Shown: piece after piece, positions 1 through 6,215 of the stretch | Position numbering within the stretch: position 1 is the stretch's first letter | Layout of the letters: every line of letters starts with the position of its first letter | Origin: RGIG3994 sp045589735 | GTDB lineage: Bacteria; Bacillota; Clostridia; Oscillospirales; CAG-272 | Direction of reading: 5' to 3' | NCBI GenBank assembly: GCA_045589735.1 | Contig: JAZNPQ010000106.1 | Location: 1-11,615, forward strand | DNA: 11,615 nt | The notes under the pieces: generated by a model | Database searches by the model: none | The model's input: only the letters and a program-made list of their open reading frames with translations | Told to the model about the DNA's origin: nothing | Translations under genes and position numbers: made by a program

Positions 1-24
1 GCTCTGCGTCAATTGACGCAGAGC
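1..24 (+). terminator. Rho-independent terminator of the gene upstream of the window
   Basis: The window opens with a perfect 24-bp palindrome: 10-bp arms (1-10 and 15-24) around an AATT loop, followed by CCGTTATTTTTTATAT, whose T-run (27-36, broken by one A) supplies the U-tract. The stem may extend left of the window. It lies before the promoter of the first gene, so it should end transcription entering from the left. Confidence 0.8.
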
Positions 25-57
25 CGTTATTTTTTATATGAAAAATCATCAAATTGC

Positions 58-86
58 TTTACAAATCGACAGTTTTGTGGTATATT
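58..86 (+). promoter_or_regulatory. Sigma-A-type promoter for the birA-akr-deacetylase block
   Basis: TTTACA (58-63) and TATATT (81-86) are separated by exactly 17 bp and are close to the consensus -35 and -10 hexamers. The predicted start of transcription is near 93, leaving a short leader that contains the Shine-Dalgarno AAGAGG at 97-102. This rules out an in-frame ATG at 13, which would lie upstream of the promoter. Confidence 0.7.
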
Positions 87-96
87 AAAAGCAGTA

Positions 97-102
97 AAGA
101 GG
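97..102 (+). promoter_or_regulatory. Ribosome binding site fixing the biotin-ligase start
   Basis: AAGAGG lies nine bases before ATG 112. The alternative in-frame ATG at 127 has only a weak GAAAG in front of it, and the ATG at 13 precedes the promoter, so 112 is preferred. Confidence 0.7.
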
Positions 103-111
103 TTAGGCAAA

Positions 112-831
112 ATGAAAGAATTTTTTATGGATAAAATAAGGATAATACAATTTGAAGAAGCAGCCTCAACGAACAGCGAAGCAATGAAAAGGGCAGACCT
201 TACGCATCTTTCTGTAATAACGGCAGACAGGCAAAGCGGGGGCAGGGGAAGGCTTGGCAGAAGCTTTTTTTCACCCGACGGAGGGCTTTATATGTCGGTC
301 GTGCTTGAACCCGAAAAAGTAAAATGCGGACTCAGATTTTGCACAGCTGCGGCAGCTTTAGCGGTAAAAGAGTCTGTAGCTCTTGTGTGTAAAAAAGAAA
401 CCGAGCTTAAATGGGTAAACGACCTGCTTCTTGACGGCAAAAAGGTCTGCGGAATACTGACCGAGGCGAGAACCGAAAACGGCAGGATATCGCGTGTTGT
501 AGTCGGTATCGGAATAAATCTTAAAGGCTGTGATTTTCCCGACGATATAAAGCACAAAGCGACGGTGGTAGATTATAACGGAGACAAGACCGAGCTCGCT
601 ATTGATATAGTTAAAAATCTGAAGAAATATATCGAAACCGAAAGAGAAGAGATAGCAAAGCGTTACGGTGCGGAGCTGTCGTCGGTAGGTAAATACGTAG
701 AGGTTACGGATTACACGAAACCTGACAAAAAAATATGCGGAACGGTTCTCGGTGTTGACCGTAACTGTTTCCTTGTAATAAAAACCGACAGCGGTGAAAC
801 GGTCGCGGTTTCGTCGGGGGAGATAAATTAA
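112..831 (+). CDS. birA: Biotin--[biotin carboxyl carrier protein] ligase, monofunctional (no DNA-binding domain)
   Basis: This 239-aa cytoplasmic enzyme activates biotin with ATP to biotinyl-AMP and transfers it to the carrier lysine of biotin-dependent carboxylases or decarboxylases. Visible family marks are the biotin/AMP loop GRGRLGR (residues 44-50), the KWVND segment (100-104; the usual motif is KWPND), the KVCGIL segment with its conserved lysine (about 111), and GIGINLK (132-138). The last ~50 residues form the small C-terminal SH3-like domain. The N-terminal helix-turn-helix of E. coli-type BirA is absent, so it should not act as the biotin operon repressor. It is first in an apparent three-gene block, with 17 bp to the next gene. 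Proline-to-valine in KWPND is a mild oddity. Family assignment is secure; the start at 112 is chosen from promoter and RBS positions, with 127 possible. Confidence 0.93.
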   Translation: MKEFFMDKIRIIQFEEAASTNSEAMKRADLTHLSVITADRQSGGRGRLGRSFFSPDGGLYMSVVLEPEKVKCGLRFCTAAAALAVKESVALVCKKETELKWVNDLLLDGKKVCGILTEARTENGRISRVVVGIGINLKGCDFPDDIKHKATVVDYNGDKTELAIDIVKNLKKYIETEREEIAKRYGAELSSVGKYVEVTDYTKPDKKICGTVLGVDRNCFLVIKTDSGETVAVSSGEIN

Positions 832-848
832 ATATTTAGGGAGAAGAA

Positions 849-1865
849 ATGAGATATACAACACTTGGAAAAACAGAACTGAAAATTTCGGTCGTTGGAC
901 TTGGCGGTATACCGATACAGAGAACCGATATAGAGGGAACAAAAAAAGTAATCGACGCATGCCTTGAATGCGGAATAAATTTTATAGATACCGCGAGAGG
1001 ATATACAGTTTCAGAGGAATATCTCGGTGTTGCCCTTGAGGGCAGACGCGACAAATTTGTTATAGCCACAAAAACAATGTCACGTGATTACGACGGAATG
1101 AAGGCCGACATTGAAAAGAGTCTTAAAAACCTTAAGACCGATTATATTGAACTCTATCAGATACATAATATCAAAAGCGACGAGGAGTTCGACAAATGCT
1201 TCGGAAAAGGCGGTGCGTACGAGGCGCTTCTCGAAGCTAAAAAAGAAGGAAAGATAGGTCATATCGGAGCAACCGCGCACGGCGTTGAAGCATTTGAGCG
1301 CCTTATAACAGAATTTGAAGACAAGATAGAGACGGTAATGTTTCCGTACAATATAGTCGAAAATCAGGGCGCGAGACTTATGCGTATGTGTGCCGAGAAA
1401 AATATCGGATTTATCGCGATGAAGCCGCTTGCGGGCGGAAATCTCGATGATGCAACGCTTGCGATGAAATATATTCTCGCAAATCCCGATTGTACTGTTG
1501 CAATACCCGGTATGGGAGACGCAGATGAGGTGTACGAGAACGCCAAAGCGGCAGGGCTTGGCGAGCTTACGGAAGAAGAAAAGGCAAAATGCGCGGAGAT
1601 AGTCGAATCTCTCGGCAGTAATTTCTGCCGCAGATGCGGTTATTGCGCGCCCTGTCCCGAGGGTATAAATATACCGTCAAACTTTCTTTTTGCCAACTAT
1701 TTCAGAAAATACGGTCTTACAGAATGGGCAAAAGCAAGATATTTTTCTATGGCAAAAACCGCAAAGGATTGCGTTGAGTGCGGCGCGTGCGAAACAAGAT
1801 GTCCGTATGAGCTTCCGATAAGAAAGATGCTTAAAGACGTTGCAAGAGATATGGACGACAAATGA
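849..1865 (+). CDS. Aldo/keto reductase with C-terminal ferredoxin-like cysteine clusters
   Basis: The 338-aa protein begins with a complete aldo/keto reductase TIM barrel. The catalytic tetrad can be read as Asp47 and Tyr52 (FIDTARGY), Lys75 (VIATK) and His106 (ELYQIHN). GMG near 221-223 and MKPLAGG (191-197) match the nicotinamide cofactor region of the iron-sulfur-tailed subfamily. The C-terminal ~80 residues carry eight cysteines in two groups, C260-X2-C263-X2-C266-X2-C269 followed by P, and C308-X2-C311-X2-C314-X3-C318 followed by P. The second group is a standard [4Fe-4S] ferredoxin pattern. The enzyme probably couples NAD(P)H-dependent carbonyl chemistry to iron-sulfur electron transfer, as expected in an anaerobe; the substrate cannot be told. 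AGGGAG at 838-843 precedes the ATG by five bases. It sits 17 bp after birA and 22 bp before the deacetylase start. No functional link to biotin is evident. Confidence 0.92.
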   Translation: MRYTTLGKTELKISVVGLGGIPIQRTDIEGTKKVIDACLECGINFIDTARGYTVSEEYLGVALEGRRDKFVIATKTMSRDYDGMKADIEKSLKNLKTDYIELYQIHNIKSDEEFDKCFGKGGAYEALLEAKKEGKIGHIGATAHGVEAFERLITEFEDKIETVMFPYNIVENQGARLMRMCAEKNIGFIAMKPLAGGNLDDATLAMKYILANPDCTVAIPGMGDADEVYENAKAAGLGELTEEEKAKCAEIVESLGSNFCRRCGYCAPCPEGINIPSNFLFANYFRKYGLTEWAKARYFSMAKTAKDCVECGACETRCPYELPIRKMLKDVARDMDDK

Positions 1866-1876
1866 ATTTTATAAAT

Positions 1877-1882
1877 GGGGGA
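1877..1882 (+). promoter_or_regulatory. Ribosome binding site fixing the deacetylase start
   Basis: GGGGGA lies five bases before ATG 1888. An in-frame ATG at 1840 would overlap the reductase gene by 26 bases and would place 16 polar residues before the signal peptide, so it is not used. Confidence 0.65.
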
Positions 1883-1887
1883 TAAAA

Positions 1888-2700
1888 ATGAATAGAGGAT
1901 TTTTTTTAAAGCTTTTAAAGCGCAGCTTATGCTTGATGCTCGCGCTTGTTACGGTACTTATGTGCGGTGCGCTCGTATCTTGTGACGACAAGGACAATGA
2001 TGATGACGATGATAGCGAGGACAAGCCTGCAAGCGCCGATAAAAACGGCAAAAGAGTCGCCATAACCTTCGACGACGGGCCTCACAACGTATATACTACC
2101 GATATCGTGGATGAGCTAAACAAATACGGCTATCACGCAACCTTTTTTGTGCTTGGAAACAGAATAGACGGCACCGAATATAACGGAAAATCAGGTCTTA
2201 CATACGCATATGAAAACGGCAACGAAATCGCGATACACGGATATTCACACAAAATTTATTATAATAAATGCACTGACGAAGAATATGAATTCGAGGTCGG
2301 AAATACCGATAAAGTAATTAAAAATGTGCTGAAAAATTGCAATGTGCGGCTTATGCGTCCGATAGGAGGGGCTATCACGAGCGAAAGAGTGCAGAAATCA
2401 AAGTATTCGGTAATACTCTGGGACGTTGACTCTGAGGACTGGAAAAATAAATACAGCTCCGCCGATACCGAAGAAGCAAGACAGCAGAAGGTCGATACGA
2501 TAGTAAACAACGTAATGTCCAAGGTCGAGGACGGCTCGATAATTCTGCTTCACGATATTTACGAAAGCACATACGACGCGACAAAGATCATACTTGAGCG
2601 TTTGCACGAGGAAGGATATGATGTTGTGTCGGTGTCAGAGCTTCTCGGGAATCCCGCGGCGGGTCAAAAATATTCAAGAGCCGACGTTGCTGTTGGATAA
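1888..2700 (+). CDS. Lipoprotein polysaccharide deacetylase (NodB domain, carbohydrate esterase 4 family)
   Basis: This 270-aa protein is predicted to be a membrane-anchored, metal-dependent de-N-acetylase of an extracellular amino-sugar polymer, most plausibly peptidoglycan. Residues 1-32 form a lipoprotein signal: positive start, hydrophobic core, then lipobox LVSC with the modified cysteine at C32. A very acidic linker (residues 33-45, ten Asp or Glu) follows. NodB motifs appear in order: TFDDGP (60-65, catalytic and metal Asp), HGYSH (117-121, metal histidines), MRPIGG (156-161, in place of the usual RPPYG), WDVDSEDW (178-185), and LLHD (220-223, catalytic His). Metal ligands and catalytic residues are therefore present, but motif 3 is divergent. 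The gene closes the birA block; no GC-rich terminator follows. Peptidoglycan GlcNAc or MurNAc deacetylase is the likeliest role, though exopolysaccharide is possible. Confidence 0.9.
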   Translation: MNRGFFLKLLKRSLCLMLALVTVLMCGALVSCDDKDNDDDDDSEDKPASADKNGKRVAITFDDGPHNVYTTDIVDELNKYGYHATFFVLGNRIDGTEYNGKSGLTYAYENGNEIAIHGYSHKIYYNKCTDEEYEFEVGNTDKVIKNVLKNCNVRLMRPIGGAITSERVQKSKYSVILWDVDSEDWKNKYSSADTEEARQQKVDTIVNNVMSKVEDGSIILLHDIYESTYDATKIILERLHEEGYDVVSVSELLGNPAAGQKYSRADVAVG

Positions 2701-2706
2701 AATTTT

Positions 2707-2743
2707 AAAATCATAAAAAAATCACGAAAAAATCATAAAACAA
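2707..2743. promoter_or_regulatory. Helically phased A-tracts upstream of the ABC-gene promoter
   Basis: Three imperfect 11-bp units start with TCA at 2711, 2722 and 2733, each followed by a run of A (seven, six and four). An AAAA run at 2707-2710 precedes them. The spacing is about one helical turn, the arrangement expected to bend DNA. The tract ends just upstream of the -35 element at 2747, where an UP element would lie. The repeat is read directly; a regulatory effect is inferred. Confidence 0.5.
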
Positions 2744-2746
2744 CTA

Positions 2747-2775
2747 TTGATATATTGAGAAAATAATGTTAAAAT
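2747..2775 (+). promoter_or_regulatory. Sigma-A-type promoter of the ABC ATPase-permease gene
   Basis: TTGATA (2747-2752) and TAAAAT (2770-2775) are spaced by 17 bp, each one mismatch from consensus. Transcription should start near 2782, giving a leader of about 45 bases. This suggests that the ABC gene is expressed independently of the deacetylase in front of it. Confidence 0.65.
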
Positions 2776-2784
2776 AATAAAATC

Positions 2785-2797
2785 ACGAATAATTCGT
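2785..2797. promoter_or_regulatory. 13-bp palindrome at the predicted transcription start (possible operator)
   Basis: ACGAATAATTCGT is a perfect inverted repeat: six-base arms around a central A at 2791. It lies immediately downstream of the predicted start of transcription, where a repressor could block RNA polymerase. No regulator gene is visible in the window. Short AT-rich palindromes also arise by chance. Confidence 0.3.
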
Positions 2798-2814
2798 CTT
2801 ATATCAATTTTGCG

Positions 2815-2820
2815 AAAGGA
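2815..2820 (+). promoter_or_regulatory. Ribosome binding site fixing the ABC-protein start
   Basis: AAAGGA lies seven bases before ATG 2828. The reading frame is open from a TTG at 2810, but that codon overlaps the ribosome binding site and would add only six residues, so 2828 is preferred. Confidence 0.75.
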
Positions 2821-2827
2821 AATAAAG

Positions 2828-5800
2828 ATGTTAGAGCTAAAAAACATCATAAAAGACTATCCGACAGGCGCGGAAACCGTTCATGCGCTTAAAGGTGTAA
2901 GTCTTAAGTTCAGAAAAAGCGAGTTCGTTTCGATACTCGGTCCGTCGGGCTGCGGAAAAACGACTATGCTCAACATCATCGGAGGACTTGACCAATACAC
3001 AGATGGAGACCTTGTTATAAACGGAGTTTCCACCAAAAACTTTAAAGACAGAGATTGGGATTCCTACAGAAACCACTCGATAGGCTTTGTTTTTCAGACC
3101 TATAATCTGATACCGCATCAGACTGTGCTTCAGAACGTAGAGCTTGCGCTGACGCTGTCGGGTGTATCAAAGGCACAGCGCCGCGCAAAAGCGAAAAAAG
3201 CGCTCGAATCTGTCGGACTTGCGTCACAGCTTAAGAAGAGACCCAACGAAATGTCGGGCGGACAGATGCAGAGAGTTGCTATTGCCAGAGCCATAGTAAA
3301 TGACCCCGACATAATTCTCGCCGACGAGCCGACGGGCGCGCTTGATACCGAGACCAGCGTACAGGTTATGGAGATACTCAAGGAGCTTTCCAAAGACCGA
3401 CTCGTAATTATGGTAACGCATAACCCAGAGCTTGCTGAGAGGTATTCAACTCGGATCATACGTATGCTCGACGGTGTTATACAGGGGGACACACAACCCT
3501 TTGAAGGCGAAGAGGCGGCTACCGCCGACGCAGAAGCAAAAGAAAAGCTCAAAAAAGAGGCAGGAAAGAAGAAACAGAAAAAGCCTTCTATGTCTCTCGG
3601 TACTGCATTTGGACTTTCCCTTAAAAATCTGTTTACAAAAAAGGGAAGAACTATACTAACCTCATTTGCGGGAAGTATCGGTATTATCGGTATCGCTCTC
3701 ATACTTGCGGTATCGCATGGTATGACCACATACATAAATCACGTTCAGGAAACGACGCTGTCGTCCTATCCCTTGACGCTTGAGGCTACTACTGTAGATA
3801 TGTCGGCTCTTATGGAGAGCTTTATGAATGTTGGCAACTCAGAGATAACGCACGATAAGGATGCCGTATATAAAGACCCGGTCATTGGCGATCTTGTCAA
3901 TGCGCTTAGCGAGATAGAGGCAAGTGAAAACGACCTTGCGGCGTTCAAAACTTATCTTGAAGAAGAGATGAACAAGGAAGACTCTGCACTCAAGGATGCC
4001 GTGACGGGTATTCAGTATACTTATAATCTTGATCTTGAGATATACACTAAAAATCAAAACGGTAATATCATAAAATCCGATACAGGTGAACTTATGAGTG
4101 AAATGATTGGTGATTTTATGATACAGCTTATGTCGGGTGGCAATAAGCAGGAGGATAATAACGGCATGATGTCGGGCTCATCCTCATCGGCGGGCTCCGG
4201 TATGATGTCGTCAATGATGGGTATGCAGATGTGGCAGGAGCTGCTTTCGGGGCCTGCGGATGCCGACGGAAACAGACCTCTTATCAATGATCTGCTCAAA
4301 GAACAATACGATGTTATACACGGTGATTGGCCTACGGCAAAGAATGAGATAGTTCTTGTTCTTAATGAAAATAACGAGCTTGACGATTTGACGCTTTACG
4401 CACTCGGACTTCTTTCAGAAGAGGAAATAGACGCTATCATAGACGCAGCGGTACACGGAGAAAAGCTCCCGGAAGACAACAAAAAGTGGTCTTATGATGA
4501 AATATGCTCTCTGACCTTTAAAACTATATTCCCGTATAACCGTTATGAAGAGATAGGCTCTACAGGTATATATACCGATATGAGTGAAAACAGCATAGTC
4601 CTTGAAAAGCTGTATAATGAGGCGTTTGAACTCAAGGTCGTCGGTATAATCCGTCCTAATGAGGAAGCCGACAGCACAATGCTTACAGGATCTATCGGTT
4701 ACACATACGCGCTGACAGAGCATATCATTACCGAGGCGGCAAACTCCGATGTAGTAAAAGCACAGCTTGCAAGCCCCGATGTTGATGTTCTGACAGGTCT
4801 GCCGTTTGAATCAAACACAGGCAAGATGAACGATGCTGAGAAGAAGGAAGCCTTTAAGGCATACGTTGACGATCTTACAGACAAAGAGAAGGCAGAAGTA
4901 TTTGTTGCCATCAAGTGCCTTGATGCGATAGAAGCAGGTCTTAAAGACGCAACCGACGCACAGATGGAAAAGTTCCAAAGCACAGACCAGATAATCGGAA
5001 TGATAGTCGGCGCGCTTGGAGAGGAGTCTGGAATGAGTGCGGAGCAACTCTCTGAGTATTTTAAAGACCTCACTCTTGACGAGCTTAAGACAATGATACG
5101 TCCGTCAGTGGAGCAGCAAATAGCCGCAGGCATATCGGCACAGGTAACCGCAAGTCTTGCAGAGACGCCCGATGAGATGAAGATTCAGGCACTTTATATG
5201 GGCATTAACGGCGATGAATTGCTTGATATTAAACCGTATACGGATAAGCAGTTTGCAGTGTATTATGATGAAATTACGGTCTTTTCGGATTCAACTTATG
5301 AAGATACACTCGTAAAGATAGGTTCGCTTGACCTTGACCATCCGGCAACCGTAAATCTTTACGCCTCATCCTTTGAAAACAGAGACATAATAATAGAAGC
5401 GATAGATAAATATAACGAAGGTGTTTCCGAGGCGCAGAAGCTGTCGTATACAGATTATTTCGGTATAATGATGAGATCAATAACCACGATAATCAATGCG
5501 ATAACCTACGTTCTCATCGCATTTGTAGCTATCTCGCTCGTCGTTTCGTCCATAATGATAGGAGTTATAACTCTTATATCGGTTCAGGAAAGAACCAAGG
5601 AGATAGGTATACTCCGCGCTATCGGTGCATCGAAGAAGAATGTTTCGAGTATGTTCAACGCAGAAACGGTAATAATCGGTCTTGCGTCGGGTACACTTGG
5701 CGTTGTAGTAACCTATCTGCTTTGCATACCGATAAATCTTATACTTCATGCAATTACGAAGATACCCAACCTAAACGCAATACTTCCGCTTCCCGCCGCA

Positions 5801-5905
5801 CTGATACTTATCGGAATAAGCGTACTGCTTACGCTCTTTGCGGGTATCATTCCGTCGAGAAGTGCTGCAAAGAAGGACCCCGTGGTCGCACTCAGAACAG
5901 AATAA
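2828..5905 (+). CDS. MacB-like ABC transporter, ATPase fused to FtsX-type permease with very large extracellular domain
   Basis: This 1025-aa protein carries an ATPase and one permease in a single chain and should work as a homodimer in the cytoplasmic membrane. The ATPase (residues 1-~230) shows Walker A GPSGCGKTT (38-46), the Q-loop in FVFQTYN, signature MSGGQ (142-146), Walker B IILADEP (162-168) and the H-loop histidine 198; it belongs to the LolD/MacB group. A Lys-rich linker leads to the first membrane helix (~276-298). An extracellular region of roughly 585 residues follows, then three helices (~888-912, ~945-972, ~990-1012) with the FtsX signature around ERTKEIGILRAIGASKK. MacB of Gram-negatives is about 650 aa with a far smaller extracellular part. 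Residues ~446-470 form a Met/Ser/Gly-rich low-complexity stretch with eight Met. Such proteins use mechanotransmission rather than a membrane channel. Peptide export, antimicrobial resistance or envelope signalling are all possible. It has its own promoter and lies 96 bp upstream of scfA with no clear terminator between. Confidence 0.9.
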   Translation: MLELKNIIKDYPTGAETVHALKGVSLKFRKSEFVSILGPSGCGKTTMLNIIGGLDQYTDGDLVINGVSTKNFKDRDWDSYRNHSIGFVFQTYNLIPHQTVLQNVELALTLSGVSKAQRRAKAKKALESVGLASQLKKRPNEMSGGQMQRVAIARAIVNDPDIILADEPTGALDTETSVQVMEILKELSKDRLVIMVTHNPELAERYSTRIIRMLDGVIQGDTQPFEGEEAATADAEAKEKLKKEAGKKKQKKPSMSLGTAFGLSLKNLFTKKGRTILTSFAGSIGIIGIALILAVSHGMTTYINHVQETTLSSYPLTLEATTVDMSALMESFMNVGNSEITHDKDAVYKDPVIGDLVNALSEIEASENDLAAFKTYLEEEMNKEDSALKDAVTGIQYTYNLDLEIYTKNQNGNIIKSDTGELMSEMIGDFMIQLMSGGNKQEDNNGMMSGSSSSAGSGMMSSMMGMQMWQELLSGPADADGNRPLINDLLKEQYDVIHGDWPTAKNEIVLVLNENNELDDLTLYALGLLSEEEIDAIIDAAVHGEKLPEDNKKWSYDEICSLTFKTIFPYNRYEEIGSTGIYTDMSENSIVLEKLYNEAFELKVVGIIRPNEEADSTMLTGSIGYTYALTEHIITEAANSDVVKAQLASPDVDVLTGLPFESNTGKMNDAEKKEAFKAYVDDLTDKEKAEVFVAIKCLDAIEAGLKDATDAQMEKFQSTDQIIGMIVGALGEESGMSAEQLSEYFKDLTLDELKTMIRPSVEQQIAAGISAQVTASLAETPDEMKIQALYMGINGDELLDIKPYTDKQFAVYYDEITVFSDSTYEDTLVKIGSLDLDHPATVNLYASSFENRDIIIEAIDKYNEGVSEAQKLSYTDYFGIMMRSITTIINAITYVLIAFVAISLVVSSIMIGVITLISVQERTKEIGILRAIGASKKNVSSMFNAETVIIGLASGTLGVVVTYLLCIPINLILHAITKIPNLNAILPLPAALILIGISVLLTLFAGIIPSRSAAKKDPVVALRTE

Positions 5906-5936
5906 TAAAAAAATCACAGTACTCGCGCTTTAACTC

Positions 5937-5965
5937 TTGACAGGTCGCGCGCGGTGTGATATAAT
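5937..5965 (+). promoter_or_regulatory. Perfect-consensus extended -10 promoter of the scfA operon
   Basis: TTGACA (5937-5942) and TATAAT (5960-5965) both match the sigma-A consensus exactly, with a 17-bp spacer. The -10 is preceded by TGA (5957-5959), the extended -10 element. The spacer contains the alternating octamer CGCGCGCG (5946-5953), unusual in this AT-leaning intergenic DNA. Transcription should start near 5972 with a leader of about 30 bases that includes the strong ribosome binding site GGAGG (5989-5993). This is the strongest promoter in the window and predicts abundant scfA transcript. Confidence 0.88.
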
Positions 5966-6001
5966 GAATACGTTGAATTTAAACTATCGGAGGATATTAC
6001 A

Positions 6002-6157
6002 ATGAAGAGAATCAAGACTCTTGAAACACGCAACCTTTGCGAGTCTGCAAAGAACGGCGGATGCGGTGAGTGCCAGACTTCCTGCCAGTCGGCTTGCAAG
6101 ACCAGCTGCGGTATCGCTAACCAGACCTGCGAGAACGCAGAGAAGGAAAGCAAATAA
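6002..6157 (+). CDS. scfA: SCIFF ranthipeptide precursor (six cysteines in forty-five residues)
   Basis: This 51-aa peptide starts MKRIKTLETRNL, the conserved N-terminal leader of the SCIFF family, and continues into the hallmark core CGECQTSCQSACKTSC (21-36) and NQTC (40-43). The six family cysteines are C21, C24, C28, C32, C36 and C43; an additional cysteine, C13, lies in the leader. It is a ribosomally made substrate that the adjacent radical SAM enzyme converts to a thioether-bridged peptide. In characterised members the bridge joins Cys32 to Thr37. Here residue 32 is Cys at the matching place, but residue 37 is Gly, so the usual acceptor side chain is missing. Nearby Thr residues are T26, T34 and T42. 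GGAGG with eight-base spacing and a perfect promoter give strong expression signals. Identity is certain from motif and neighbour; the biological role of SCIFF peptides remains poorly known (a signalling role has been proposed in clostridia). Confidence 0.96.
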   Translation: MKRIKTLETRNLCESAKNGGCGECQTSCQSACKTSCGIANQTCENAEKESK

Positions 6158-6161
6158 TTAA

Positions 6162-6192
6162 AAGAAGGTGCCGCCTTTGGCGGCACCTTCTT
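6162..6192 (+). terminator. Hairpin between scfA and scfB (attenuator or mRNA-stabilising stem, no U-tract)
   Basis: Arms 6162-6175 and 6179-6192 pair perfectly over 14 bp, with seven consecutive G/C pairs possible near a TTT loop. The 3' side is followed by AATGAAATAAAAAGG, not by a run of T, so complete intrinsic termination is unlikely on the + strand. It begins four bases after the scfA stop and ends 23 bases before scfB. The likely effect is partial termination or protection of the scfA 3' end, giving more precursor than maturase transcript. The minus strand would have a better U-tract, but no minus-strand gene ends there. Confidence 0.75.
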
Positions 6193-6215
6193 AATGAAAT
6201 AAAAAGGACGTAATT

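Noticed and set aside
13..111. N-terminal extension of the biotin ligase from an ATG at 13
   Set aside because: It would start inside the upstream terminator and upstream of the promoter at 58-86, and the extra 33 residues resemble no part of the family. ATG 112 has a proper ribosome binding site.
1840..1887. Deacetylase start at ATG 1840
   Set aside because: It overlaps the reductase gene and places polar residues in front of the lipoprotein signal peptide; ATG 1888 has GGGGGA at a suitable distance.
2702..2711. ATTTTAAAAT as a terminator of the deacetylase gene
   Set aside because: The arms are only A/T and five bases long; such a stem is too weak, and no T-run follows.
5722..5940. 72-codon + strand frame across the end of the ABC gene
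   Set aside because: It is out of frame with the conserved FtsX C-terminus, is rich in Arg, Thr and Tyr, and has no convincing ribosome binding site.
5914..6186. 90-codon minus-strand frame antisense to scfA
   Set aside because: It lies over the promoter, scfA and the hairpin, resembles no protein family, and is the reverse of a clear SCIFF gene.
6162..6192. Hairpin read as a full terminator separating scfA from scfB
   Set aside because: The + strand lacks a run of T after the stem, and no second promoter was found in the 23 bases before scfB, so complete termination would leave scfB unexpressed.
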